Part shown: positions 53,276 through 62,249 of the stretch, piece after piece | How positions within the stretch are numbered: the first letter of the stretch is position 1 | Layout of the letters: each line of letters opens with the position of its first letter | Assembly: GCF_050107595.1 (NCBI RefSeq) | Contig: NZ_JBNILH010000001.1 | Location: 1-64,000, forward strand | Source of the DNA: Bacillus_AB infantis_C | GTDB lineage: Bacteria; Bacillota; Bacilli; Bacillales; Cytobacillaceae | DNA length: 64,000 nt | Direction: 5' to 3' | Notes under the pieces: generated by a model | What the model saw: the letters and a program-made list of their open reading frames with translations, nothing else | What the model was told of the DNA's origin: nothing | Database searches by the model: none | Program-made: the position numbers and the translations under genes

Positions 53276-54147
53276 CGGGAAAGATAGGTAATTGCCTGTC
53301 TTCCCATCTGCACCCAGGCTTCTTCAAAGCCATCAATGGGTGCTTTTTTATTTTTCTCTCCTGTGAGCGGATCGTTGAAATATACATATTCGGAATCATA
53401 TCCGGTGATCAGGACTGAATGTTCTTTATAAGTGATCTCAACCGGCCCGCTTGGCGTCTCCCATGTCTGGAAATAGTCGGGAGACAGTTTCTGATAGGCC
53501 GTATTCGTAATCACCCAGACAGGCTGTCCATCTGATAGATGCGTTTTCAGCTCTGTAAAGTCAGAACCGGTCAAATCGATTATATCGCCAGGCAGGTACT
53601 TTTCGGCCAGATCCTTGACCGGCTTGTGGTACACACCAAGACCGGGCCCATCAAGTGAATACATGTCCCCGATGAAGCCGTCGTTCGGATGGCCGTAATA
53701 TACTTTGCCATTCTCCTTTTTGTAGGGAGTCGGTTCTTTTTCTATTTCCTTTGCGAGCGTCATTTTATCTGCCTGAACCCCGGCATGCTGCAGCAGCATG
53801 CCGAGACTTGTGACCTCGCAGCCCCGCGGAAGCTCCGGGAGCTGATGCAGGGCAGGGGCGTCAAGCAGCACCTCATCCTTAATTTTTATGATGGGCCGGT
53901 CAAGCGTCTTGTCTAAAAAGGAACTTGCTGAGGTCAAAGGAGACCTGATCCATGACTTTACCCGGTCCGCAATTCCCCCTGGTGAACCTGGCTGATTATG
54001 GTCAATGGCCATGGCTCCTGCAAGAAGAACAGCAATGAAGATAAATAGAATAAAAGGGCTGACGAGCCGTTTCCCTTTCTTCGCTTTAAAAAGAAGAGAA
54101 AGAAAAAAGATCAGCAGCAATAGAATAACAATTAAGAGATAATTCAT
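53272..54147 (-). CDS. C39-like cysteine peptidase family protein (YvpB-like)
   Basis: 291 aa: one or two N-terminal hydrophobic segments (residues 1-45), then a papain-like domain with Cys in LPRGCEVTSLGMLL, His in KEHSVLITGYD and Asn/Asp in YFNDPLTG. This is the peptidase C39_2 architecture, probably facing outward. ATG at 54147 has AGGGTGG; the longer frame (344 aa) would run into the ytoA region. Substrate unknown. Confidence 0.85.
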   Translation of the reverse strand: MNYLLIVILLLLIFFLSLLFKAKKGKRLVSPFILFIFIAVLLAGAMAIDHNQPGSPGGIADRVKSWIRSPLTSASSFLDKTLDRPIIKIKDEVLLDAPALHQLPELPRGCEVTSLGMLLQHAGVQADKMTLAKEIEKEPTPYKKENGKVYYGHPNDGFIGDMYSLDGPGLGVYHKPVKDLAEKYLPGDIIDLTGSDFTELKTHLSDGQPVWVITNTAYQKLSPDYFQTWETPSGPVEITYKEHSVLITGYDSEYVYFNDPLTGEKNKKAPIDGFEEAWVQMGRQAITYLSR

Positions 54148-54265
54148 TTGCACCACCCTGTGTTGTCTTGTTCCAGCCCATTCAGCCGCTTTTTGCTGAT
54201 AAGCATAAGTTTTTTCCAATAGGGTAACTATAAAGTAACTAGCCTGTCCGTACTGCAGCCGCCTT

Positions 54266-54778
54266 CTAGTCTTTGAGCGACTTATAATACTGGCCCTTTT
54301 CGGCATATTCGCGGCTGATCCGCTCCATATCCTTAATATCCTCTTCTGTCAGTTCCCTGATTACCTTGGCTGGCCTTCCGAATGCCAGCGTATTGGGCGG
54401 GATCTTCTTGCCCTGAGCTACAAGGCTGCCGGCCCCGATAAAGGCGCCTTCCCCGATTTCGGCGTTGTCGAGGATGATGGAGCCCATGCCGACCAGCGCT
54501 TTTTTGCGGATGGTGCAGCTGTGAAGGATGACCTGGTGGCCGATGGTCGCTTCATCTTCAATGATAAGCGGGCTGCCAGGGCTTTGGTGAAGGACGGAAT
54601 TGTCCTGCACATTTACTTTTTTGCCGATGATTGTCGGAGCTACATCGCCGCGGATAACCGTATTGAACCAGATGCTGGATTCGTCCCCTATTTCAACATC
54701 CCCGGTGATGGTCGCATAATCAGCGATGTACGCTGTCGGCGAAATGCGGGGCGTCTTCCCTTTATATGGGTATATCAT
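54266..54778 (-). CDS. ytoA: Gamma-carbonic-anhydrase-like hexapeptide protein (YtoA)
   Basis: 170 aa left-handed beta-helix protein with repeating [LIV]-G-x4 units. The three metal His are in VLHQS and GHQVILHSC, as in gamma-carbonic anhydrases. ATG at 54778 has GGGAG upstream; the in-frame GTG at 54787 does not. Enzyme activity of YtoA-type proteins is not proven. Confidence 0.9.
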   Translation of the reverse strand: MIYPYKGKTPRISPTAYIADYATITGDVEIGDESSIWFNTVIRGDVAPTIIGKKVNVQDNSVLHQSPGSPLIIEDEATIGHQVILHSCTIRKKALVGMGSIILDNAEIGEGAFIGAGSLVAQGKKIPPNTLAFGRPAKVIRELTEEDIKDMERISREYAEKGQYYKSLKD

Positions 54779-54946
54779 TTTATACACTCCCTAGTTGTAA
54801 TAGTTAGATTTTATCATCTTTTGTCAGAGCAGGCCGCCATTTTTTTTAGAAGATTGTTTTTTTCAGCCGAAGCTGCCATTTGGCAAATAGCTTCAGGTTA
54901 TAGGATAATGCAAGTAGAAAATTTGTGTACTAACAGGAGGAAGACT

Positions 54947-55750
54947 ATGTGGAAATGGGAAGCTGAAGGTGAGGCTAAAGCGGTTATCGTTATGGTCCAT
55001 GGCGCCATGGAGCATCATCGCCGATACGGCTGGCTTATCGAAATGTGGCGCTTATCCGGTTTTCATGTAATTATGGGCGATCTTCCCGGCCAGGGCATGA
55101 CAACCAGATCAAGAAGAGGCCATATTGACTCCTTTGATGAATACATATTTGAAATTAAGGACTGGATCCAGGCTGCCTATCAGTTTGAACTGCCGGTATT
55201 TCTGCTCGGGCACAGCATGGGGGGCCTTGCCTCGATCAGGCTGCTTCAGGAAGAGCGGATGAATCTGGCGGGGATCATCTTATCCTCGCCATGCCTTGGG
55301 CTGATCCAAAAGCCATCCGGTATGCTGAATCTTTTATCTTACGGGCTTAATAGAGTGGCGCCGAGCCTCAGGATGAGTTCCGGGCTGACGATTGACATGG
55401 CCACAAGAAACAAGGATGTCCAGGAGGCAGATCTGAATGACAGCCTTTATGTGACAAAGGTGTCTGTCAGATGGTACAGGGAGCTGGTCCATGCCATAAA
55501 GCTCGCTTTTGAAAATCAGGAAAAGACACAGGATATCCCCATGCTTGTCATGCAGGGAGGGGAGGACAAGATTGTCAATAAAGCGACGGTCAAAAACTGG
55601 TTCAATCAGGCGCCCTTGTCTGAAAAAAGATTCAAGGAATGGCCTAAATGCTATCATGAAATCTTCAATGAACCGGAACGGGAAGAAATTTTCGAATATG
55701 CCAAGGACTTTGTCGACAGCCAGCTGAAAACGCTCGGCTACCTTGTGTAA
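54947..55750 (+). CDS. ytpA: Lysophospholipase-like alpha/beta hydrolase YtpA
   Basis: 267 aa monoglyceride-lipase-type hydrolase: HGAMEHHRRYGW, nucleophile GHSMGG (near 90), Asp in GGEDKIVN and His in KCYHEIFNE. B. subtilis YtpA makes the lysophospholipid bacilysocin. ATG at 54947 follows AGGAGGAAG. ytpB starts 11 bp after its stop, so the pair is an operon. Confidence 0.92.
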   Translation: MWKWEAEGEAKAVIVMVHGAMEHHRRYGWLIEMWRLSGFHVIMGDLPGQGMTTRSRRGHIDSFDEYIFEIKDWIQAAYQFELPVFLLGHSMGGLASIRLLQEERMNLAGIILSSPCLGLIQKPSGMLNLLSYGLNRVAPSLRMSSGLTIDMATRNKDVQEADLNDSLYVTKVSVRWYRELVHAIKLAFENQEKTQDIPMLVMQGGEDKIVNKATVKNWFNQAPLSEKRFKEWPKCYHEIFNEPEREEIFEYAKDFVDSQLKTLGYLV

Positions 55751-55761
55751 GAGGTGTTAAA

Positions 55762-56853
55762 ATGACTGTACCTTCCATGCCGATTCCTTTAATGACAAAG
55801 GTATATAAAAAAATAATCCCTGAAGTCCACCGCGAGCTGGCGTACTGGAGGGAAAGAGCAGAAAACATCCCTGATCCGGAGCTTAGAAAGCAGGCGCTGG
55901 CAAGCATCGGCCATAAAGCCTTCCACTGCGAGGGAGGCGCCATCATGGCCCTTTTGGCCAAGGACCGGTACAAGGAGGCAGTCCGTTTCATTGTCGCCTA
56001 TCAGACGGTCAGCGATTATCTGGATAATCTTTGTGACCGAAGCACTTCCCAGGACCCTGCTGATTTCTCCGCTCTTCATGAGGCAATGGATGATGCCCTT
56101 TCCCTTGAGCCGGGAGCAGGTGATTACTACCGGGAGCGGCAGGAGAAAGAGGACGGCGGGTATCTCGCAGAATTGGCCGGCGCCTGCCGGGGGATGCTGA
56201 GGGGCTGCAGGCATTATGAAAGCATCCGCTCTTATTTGAAGGAGCTTTGCCGCTATTACTCCGATCTGCAGATTCATAAACATGTCTGTCTCGAAGAACG
56301 TGTCCCGAGGCTGCAAAATTGGCATGCAGAATACAGGGGACTTGTGCCTGAAATGGAATGGTATGAATTTTCAGCCTGTTCCGGCTCTACACTCGGCATT
56401 TTCAGTCTTGTGTCCTTCGCCCTGTCTGATGAATTTGCCGAGGAGGATGCAGCAAAGATCCGCCACGGCTATTTCCCTTATATCCAGGGACTTCATATCC
56501 TCCTCGATTACCTGATCGACCAGGAGGAAGACCTGGAGGGCGGAGACTTGAATTTCTGCTTCTATTATCAGGATGAACAGCAGCTTTTTGCACGATTGCA
56601 GCATTTTATTGCCGAGGCGGATAAGCATATTGAAGGACTGCCGCACAAAAGCTTCCACCGGCTTATCAACAGGGGGCTGCTCGGCATTTACCTTTCCGAT
56701 GAAAAAGTGCGCAGGCAAAAGCATGTACGCCGCCTGGCCCGCCATATCATAAAAACAGGCGGTCCAGTCAGCTATTTCTTTTATGTAAATGGAAGGGCCT
56801 ATCGGACCGTACAGAAATGGGTGCCTGCAGGATTGGCCAGGCTGCTTTTATAA
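55762..56853 (+). CDS. ytpB: Tetraprenyl-beta-curcumene synthase YtpB (DUF2600)
   Basis: 363 aa. In B. subtilis YtpB cyclises tetraprenyl diphosphate to tetraprenyl-beta-curcumene, the first step to C35 sesquarterpenes. The Asp-rich region DYLDNLCDR (near residue 95) and YLIDQEEDLEGGDLNFCFYY are the likely metal sites. The start follows AGAGGTG. Operon with ytpA and ended by a terminator. Confidence 0.92.
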   Translation: MTVPSMPIPLMTKVYKKIIPEVHRELAYWRERAENIPDPELRKQALASIGHKAFHCEGGAIMALLAKDRYKEAVRFIVAYQTVSDYLDNLCDRSTSQDPADFSALHEAMDDALSLEPGAGDYYRERQEKEDGGYLAELAGACRGMLRGCRHYESIRSYLKELCRYYSDLQIHKHVCLEERVPRLQNWHAEYRGLVPEMEWYEFSACSGSTLGIFSLVSFALSDEFAEEDAAKIRHGYFPYIQGLHILLDYLIDQEEDLEGGDLNFCFYYQDEQQLFARLQHFIAEADKHIEGLPHKSFHRLINRGLLGIYLSDEKVRRQKHVRRLARHIIKTGGPVSYFFYVNGRAYRTVQKWVPAGLARLLL

Positions 56854-56864
56854 AATTGTCATCG

Positions 56865-56894
56865 TACAGCGCTGTCTTAGGCAGCGCTGTTTTC
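56865..56894 (+). terminator. ytpAB terminator
   Basis: ACAGCGCTG/CAGCGCTGT hairpin followed by TTTT. Confidence 0.8.
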
Positions 56895-57003
56895 ATTGAA
56901 TCAGGAGAATAATAAAACTGGCCCCGTCTTGCCATGCTCCGCAGTGTTTCTCCGCCCGTTCATTGCAGCGATATAACAAAGAAGCCTGCACAGCGGCAGG
57001 CTT

Positions 57004-57576
57004 TCATCTTTTTTCAATGGCAATAATAAAAGGCGGTTTATTGGCCTGGTTGATGAATTGGTATTGCAGGACATGGGCGCGCTCCTGCTCAATTGTTTTA
57101 ACATATCGCAGGAGATAGTCCCTTTCAACAGCCCCTTCAAAATGCCCATGGTAGATCACCAGGACGATGACCGCTTCTGGCGGCATGACTTCCAGGAGCT
57201 GTTCAATTGCAGAAATGGTTGTTCGCGGACGGGTGACCACAGTTTTGTCGCTTCCTGGCAGATAGCCCAGATTGAAGACGGCTGCAGTTATTTTTTTATG
57301 ATGGACAGGCGGTATGCATTCCAGGAGCTGTTCATGGCCGCTGTGGAAAAGCGTTGCGCGCTCTTCCATGCCATGCCCGGATAAGCGGATCCTGCTATTT
57401 TGTATAGCCTGTTCCTGGATGTCAAACCCATATACCCGCCCATTCGGACCGACCAGATTGGCCAGGAAAAGGGCATCATGGCCATTGCCAAGAGTGGCGT
57501 CAACAACGACATCCCCGGGACTTACCGCTTTCTCAAGGATGGTTCTGGCGTAGGGAAGAATTCTCTCAAGTTTCAT
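57004..57576 (-). CDS. mnmM: tRNA wobble-uridine methyltransferase MnmM (YtqB)
   Basis: 190 aa class I SAM-dependent methyltransferase: motif I VVDATLGNGHDALFLA (near 23-38), VYGFDIQEQAI and NLGYLPGSDK. Family once called putative rRNA methylase; YtqB of B. subtilis has been reported to methylate 5-aminomethyl-(2-thio)uridine at tRNA position 34. GGAGG precedes the ATG. Downstream of ytqA in the same direction, about 100 bp away. Confidence 0.9.
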   Translation of the reverse strand: MKLERILPYARTILEKAVSPGDVVVDATLGNGHDALFLANLVGPNGRVYGFDIQEQAIQNSRIRLSGHGMEERATLFHSGHEQLLECIPPVHHKKITAAVFNLGYLPGSDKTVVTRPRTTISAIEQLLEVMPPEAVIVLVIYHGHFEGAVERDYLLRYVKTIEQERAHVLQYQFINQANKPPFIIAIEKR

Positions 57577-57679
57577 GACAAACCTCCAATTGCATAGCAG
57601 TATGTATTATTGGTATAAGCTATAAAGACAAAACAGGCTGCACCGATGAATTGCCGGTGCAGCTGATGTGAACACGAAT

Positions 57680-58651
57680 TTACTGTAAAGCACCGGTTTC
57701 TGAAGGCTGTTTATAATATTTCCCCTGCCAGCTGCCGCGGCGCTTAAGCTCGGCATCAATGGAATTAAGGACATCCCATTTATTGACGCTCCACATCGGG
57801 CCGATCATCAGATTGATTGGGCCATCCCCTGTTATCCGGTGAATAATCATTTCTGGAGGAAGGATTTCAAGCTGATCGCAGACGAGCCGGATATAGTCTT
57901 CCTGGGAGAGGAATTCCAGCATTCCTTTTTCATACTGCTTGACCATCGGCGTTCCTTTCAGCAGATGGAGCAGGTGAATCTTTATTCCCTGAACGTCAAG
58001 TTTGGATACCTCTCGGGCCGTCTCCATCATCATGTCCGGCGTTTCAAGCGGAAGGCCGTTAATGATATGTGAACAGACGCGGATGCCATGCCTGCGGAGC
58101 TTGCTGACACCGTCGATATAGCATTGGTAATCATGCGCTCTGTTGATCAGCAGGGCCGTCTTCTCATGCACTGTCTGCAGGCCAAGTTCCACCCACAGGT
58201 AAGTTCTTTCGTTCAGTTCAGCCAGATATTCGATGACATCATCAGGAAGGCAGTCAGGGCGCGTTGCTATCGACAGGCCGACTACGTCTTCCTGTGCAAG
58301 CACCTTTTCGTAGCGCTCTCTCAATACTTCGACAGGTGCATGTGTGTTGGTGAAGGCCTGGAAGTAAGCCATATACTTGCCGTCCTTCCATTTATGATGC
58401 ATCTTCTGCTTGATTTCATTAAATTGGTTTTCCAGATCATCAGCCCGATTGCCGGCAAAGTCGCCGGAGCCGGCGGCACTGCAGAATGTACAGCCGCCAA
58501 AGGCACGTGTACCGTCACGGTTCGGGCAGTCAAAACCTCCGTCAAGAGCCACCTTGAAGACTTTATGGCCAAAAACCTGGCGGAGATGGTAATTCCACGT
58601 GTGGTATCTTTTATTGTCTGAGGCAAATGAAAAAGGATTGGCCTGATTCAT
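57680..58651 (-). CDS. ytqA: Radical SAM protein YtqA (TIGR01212 family)
   Basis: 323 aa. The iron-sulfur cluster cysteines are in DGGFDCPNRDG and GGCTFCSAAG, and the barrel shows SIATRPDCLPDDVIEYL and WVELGLQTVHEKT. Elp3-like family; recent work, as I recall it, names YtqA MnmL and places it with MnmM in tRNA wobble-uridine side-chain maturation. ATG at 58651 fits GGAGG; an in-frame GTG at 58660 overlaps it. 58652-58994, upstream, holds no gene I can support. Confidence 0.9.
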   Translation of the reverse strand: MNQANPFSFASDNKRYHTWNYHLRQVFGHKVFKVALDGGFDCPNRDGTRAFGGCTFCSAAGSGDFAGNRADDLENQFNEIKQKMHHKWKDGKYMAYFQAFTNTHAPVEVLRERYEKVLAQEDVVGLSIATRPDCLPDDVIEYLAELNERTYLWVELGLQTVHEKTALLINRAHDYQCYIDGVSKLRRHGIRVCSHIINGLPLETPDMMMETAREVSKLDVQGIKIHLLHLLKGTPMVKQYEKGMLEFLSQEDYIRLVCDQLEILPPEMIIHRITGDGPINLMIGPMWSVNKWDVLNSIDAELKRRGSWQGKYYKQPSETGALQ

Positions 58652-58994
58652 GTCAGACACCTCCTTTGATAAACGCGGACATCCGCTTTTCTATAATGGA
58701 TTTTACCATAAATCAAATTGAAGAGGCATGCAGTATTTACTGTGGTGGATTTTGGACTCATACGTGTGAAAATTTGTTTCAACGCCTTTCAGCAGTGATT
58801 TTCCGGATAAATGAGCCCAAAATCAACAACAATGTTTACCAAAGCAACTGTTAAAAAATTTTTGCCAGTCAGCCGTTTGGGAGGAGTTGGCTGCCATGAT
58901 TTCCCGCCTTAAGTCTGTGATAGAAATGTGCCCGTGAAACACACTATAAGGGAAGCTTAAGCTTCTCCACTGAGATTTATAAGGAGGGTATATG

Positions 58995-59258
58995 ATGGCT
59001 ACCCGTCAATCTGTAGAGCAATTTCTTCAGCAGTGTGAAGATGCGATAAGAAATGCAAATGAGCAATACCAGCAGGCGAGCATGCAGGAACACTATAACA
59101 ACCATGAATATGCTGATGCGATGCAGGGGCTGGAGGCTGCTTTCAATGATATGGCAGATCTTGCCCATAGCGCCAATGCACAGCAGCGGGAGCAGCTCCA
59201 CAGGATGAGGCTTCAGCTGCAGCAGCTTCAGAACAGCATGACACTGCTCAGGCATTAA
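58995..59258 (+). CDS. ytzC: DUF2524 protein YtzC
   Basis: 87 aa, MATRQSVEQFLQQCEDAI..., all-helical and Gln-rich, with QQREQLHRMRLQLQQLQNS near the end, matching my memory of B. subtilis YtzC. Function unknown. Two ATGs are in tandem; the second (58995) is better spaced from GGAGG. The next small gene starts 12 bp downstream. Confidence 0.87.
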   Translation: MATRQSVEQFLQQCEDAIRNANEQYQQASMQEHYNNHEYADAMQGLEAAFNDMADLAHSANAQQREQLHRMRLQLQQLQNSMTLLRH

Positions 59259-59270
59259 GGGGGAAGCATG

Positions 59271-59453
59271 ATGAAAAAACGTTCAAAGCAGAATAATCCC
59301 GAACAAAAGACACGAAACGGCATCAATAACCAGGATATTGAGATTGGCAGGGATTATGATCCTGTAAAAGAATCAAAAAAGAAATATGAAAAAAATCTTG
59401 GGAGCCAGCCCATTAAGTCGAAGCAGCATCCCGAACCTGAACAGCTTTCATAA
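59271..59453 (+). CDS. Small basic hypothetical protein (60 aa)
   Basis: MKKRSKQNNPEQKTRNGINN... Very hydrophilic, rich in Lys, Asn, Gln and Glu, no hydrophobic core, resembling small spore-associated proteins in composition only. AAGGGGG lies before the tandem ATGs. Co-directional with ytzC and probably in the same transcript. Not recognised. Confidence 0.7.
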   Translation: MKKRSKQNNPEQKTRNGINNQDIEIGRDYDPVKESKKKYEKNLGSQPIKSKQHPEPEQLS

Positions 59454-59487
59454 AAATAAGCCGGCTCATCCTGAATGAGCCGGCTTA
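59453..59487. terminator. Terminator between ytzC operon and the hydrolase gene
   Basis: Perfect stem taagccggctcat/atgagccggctta. The T5 run lies on the minus side, directly after the hydrolase stop, so it fits that gene best. Confidence 0.82.
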
Positions 59488-59492
59488 ACCTG

Positions 59493-60296
59493 TTATCCAA
59501 TCCTGGCAAGGAAACGTTCCACCGTTTTATTGAATAAATCAGCTTCTTCAAGGAAGGGGCAATGGCAGCTGTTTTCAAAGATGATCAGCTCAGAATCAGT
59601 GCTATGCTCTTGTATATATTGGCCAGCCGCCACCGGAATCAGTTTTTCTTCCCTGCCATAGCAGAGCAGGGACGGCTTTTTCAGGGTGGGATAGAGCGGC
59701 CGGTAGTCAACGATTGATTGATCGAATAAGATGCTTGATGCAATTGATTCAGGCATCGCTGTAACAGCATCCATCATCCATTCTAAATCGTTTTCTTTAA
59801 TGCTCTCCTTGAACATCAATGGCAGAAATCCGCTTACGAACTCCCTTCTGTTATTTTGAATTTCCTGCATGAAATGGATTAGGGTTGGCATATCAAATGC
59901 GCCCATCGGAAAATCCGGCCATCTAAAATCAGATGGCAATTCATCCACAATGATCGTACCCTTGAGGTTCTCCTCGCCGAACTGCTTAATATATTCCCAG
60001 ACGACAAATGCCCCCATTGACCAGCCGGCAAGGACCACATCCTTTAATTCAAGCTTCTCCATAAAGCCGTGGAGATCCCTGGCATACGAAGAAATGGTAT
60101 GGCCGGAATGAGGCTGGCCTGATTTGCCATGTCCCCTCATATCGACTGCAATAGTCCTCGCACCGGAAATCCTTCCAATCTGCTTTTGGAAAAAAGCACT
60201 GCTCATCCAGACGCCATGTATAAAAATGACAGGCGTCCCGCTGCCGGACTCCTCATAATATAATTCAAGTGATTCGCTGATGGCTGCCCTTGGCAT
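59493..60296 (-). CDS. Alpha/beta hydrolase
   Basis: 267 aa with HGVWMSSAFF, DMRGHGKSGQP, nucleophile GWSMGA (near 98), an acidic residue in YGREEKLIP and His in NSCHCPFLEE. Typical of small esterases, haloperoxidase-like hydrolases or C-C hydrolases; substrate not predictable. ATG at 60296 has AAAGGAGG; the longer frame upstream lacks a site. Single gene. Confidence 0.85.
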   Translation of the reverse strand: MPRAAISESLELYYEESGSGTPVIFIHGVWMSSAFFQKQIGRISGARTIAVDMRGHGKSGQPHSGHTISSYARDLHGFMEKLELKDVVLAGWSMGAFVVWEYIKQFGEENLKGTIIVDELPSDFRWPDFPMGAFDMPTLIHFMQEIQNNRREFVSGFLPLMFKESIKENDLEWMMDAVTAMPESIASSILFDQSIVDYRPLYPTLKKPSLLCYGREEKLIPVAAGQYIQEHSTDSELIIFENSCHCPFLEEADLFNKTVERFLARIG

Positions 60297-60542
60297 GAAA
60301 AATCCTCCTTTATTTTTCAGATGAAAAGTGAATATAAACCCATGGACTATACAGGTTTTCCGCCTGTTTTTCATTGAGGAAAACAGCCGCTGGACCGGAC
60401 GTTATTTTCTTCTATTTATTTTTATTCATTTCCTGGCAGCATTAGGCGAAAAAACATGAAACTTTTCTATTGCAGGGAAGGGTAAAAACCACTAGAATTG
60501 TTTTGGTGTTCGAAATATCATTTAAGCAAAGGAGCGTTTTTC

Positions 60543-61730
60543 ATGCCTCGTGCCCTCTGGCTTTTAATTATAGGGATGGCGGTGAATGTAACAGGCTCTT
60601 CTTTTTTGTGGCCTCTTAATGCCATATACATTCACGATCATCTGGGCAAGTCGCTGTCGGTTGCGGGGATTGTGCTGATGCTCAATTCTGCAGCCAGTGT
60701 TGCCGGAAATTTATACGGCGGATATCTTTTTGATAAAATCGGGGGATATAAATCGATCCTCCTTGGAATAGGAATTACTTTATTGTCTCTTACTGGCCTA
60801 ACCATCTGGCATGGATGGCCGCATTATGTGATCTTTCTGACTGTCATCGGATTCGGATCCGGGATTGTCTTTCCGTCAATGTATGCCATGGCCGGATCGG
60901 TTTGGAAGGAAGGCGGCAGGAAATCCTTCAACGCCATTTATGTGGCACAGAATTTGGGGGTTGCGGTTGGAGCAGCTCTTGGGGGGCTTGTCGCCTCCTA
61001 TTCTTTCCAATTGATTTTTCTTGCGAATGCATTGATGTATATACTGTTCCTTCTGATAGCTGTCTTTGGCTATAAAGGGATTCAGACAATTACCGGAAAC
61101 CAGACATCTGTCCTGAAGGAGAATAAAAGGATCAAGAACCATGCCAAGCTATACGCATTATTGATCCTTTGTGCAGGCTATCTGTTGTGCTGGGTCGGCT
61201 ATGTCCAGTGGCAGTCCACGATTGCGGCATATACACAGGAAATTAATATTTCCCTGAAGCAATACAGCCTGCTGTGGACCATCAATGGAGCGCTTATCGT
61301 CCTTGGACAGCCGTTCTTAAATGCAATTCTGAAAAAACTCGGCAAGAATCTGAAGACCCAGATCATTACCGGGATCATTATATTCATCGTTTCGTTTGCC
61401 CTGGCTGCTTCTGCTGAGCAATTCTCTGCATTCATTGCTTCCATGGTCATCCTGACAATCGGCGAAATGCTCATTTGGCCGGCTGTGCCGACTATCGCCA
61501 ATGACCTTGCCCCAAAAGGGCGGGAAGGCTTCTACCAGGGAATCGTCAACAGTACGGCGACCGGCGGCCGCATGATTGGGCCGCTTCTTGGAGGAACCCT
61601 TGTAGATATGAATGGGATGGGCATGCTGTTCTCCGTATTGATTGGACTCCTGGTCATTTCCATCTTTACAACCATTATGTATGATAAAAAGCTGAAGCAG
61701 TCGGAAGAAATGACTGTTCGAGCATCCTAA
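60543..61730 (+). CDS. MFS transporter (multidrug-efflux type)
   Basis: 395 aa with 12 predicted membrane segments. The loop 2-3 motif GGYLFDKIGGYKSILLG and the MRQNLG-like AQNLGVAVGAALGG in segment 5 place it in the DHA1 drug:proton antiporter group. ATG at 60543 follows AAAGGAG. It resembles B. subtilis YttB in region and type, but I am not sure enough to use the name. Confidence 0.88.
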   Translation: MPRALWLLIIGMAVNVTGSSFLWPLNAIYIHDHLGKSLSVAGIVLMLNSAASVAGNLYGGYLFDKIGGYKSILLGIGITLLSLTGLTIWHGWPHYVIFLTVIGFGSGIVFPSMYAMAGSVWKEGGRKSFNAIYVAQNLGVAVGAALGGLVASYSFQLIFLANALMYILFLLIAVFGYKGIQTITGNQTSVLKENKRIKNHAKLYALLILCAGYLLCWVGYVQWQSTIAAYTQEINISLKQYSLLWTINGALIVLGQPFLNAILKKLGKNLKTQIITGIIIFIVSFALAASAEQFSAFIASMVILTIGEMLIWPAVPTIANDLAPKGREGFYQGIVNSTATGGRMIGPLLGGTLVDMNGMGMLFSVLIGLLVISIFTTIMYDKKLKQSEEMTVRAS

Positions 61731-61757
61731 GCGCCGGATTCCGGCGCTTTTTTTCTA
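61730..61757 (+). terminator. MFS gene terminator
   Basis: AGCGCCGG/CCGGCGCT hairpin with T7, directly after the stop codon. Confidence 0.9.
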
Positions 61758-61885
61758 TTTGGCTGTGTTAGTGCCCATATGGATTTGGTCTCAGCCGTGG
61801 AAGACTCTGTTTCACGCATTTCTGGACAGCCTTCTTCCACGTGTCCTTTGAAATTTTTATTCACAAAGGAGGGCGGTAAGACAGG

Positions 61886-62083
61886 GGGTTCATTTCCGTT
61901 CCAGGCACTTCGCTTTCCGCGGGGCGACGCTGAGCCTCCTCATCGCTCCGCGCCTGCGGGGTCTCAGCATTGCCGCTGCACTCCCGCAGGACGTTGAATA
62001 CTCTTCCTTGTATTTTCATCGCACGAGAAAAATGCGCATGCATTTTATGAGGAGTCTGCGTGCCTTGCACTCCAATGAACAGG
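61886..62083. repeat. MITE-like hairpin repeat, copy 4
   Basis: About 198 bp, same orientation as copy 1, with blocks gttccaggcacttcgctttc, ccgcggggcgacgctgagcc, ctgcggggtctcagcattgc, gcacgagaaaaatgcgcatg and gtgccttgcactccaatgaa. The ends read gttcat and atgaac: they differ from copies 1 and 3 (gttgat/atcaac) but remain complementary. The rest of 61758-62249 has no gene. Confidence 0.88.
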
Positions 62084-62249
62084 CTTTTTACACTTTGATG
62101 GCAATTAGAACCATTTTGAAAGAACAAAAATATTGTTTTATCAAAAAGATACGCCAAACCAGCTTTTCCAATTATTTTTATCTCCTTCCTTTATTATCAG
62201 AAAAATGTGATAAAATCCGAAGTAAGATTAGAGTTAAAGGGAGAAGCAG

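Noticed and set aside
58627..58854. 75-aa plus-strand frame upstream of ytzC
   Set aside because: Starts inside ytqA's 5' region, has no ribosome binding site and looks random in composition.
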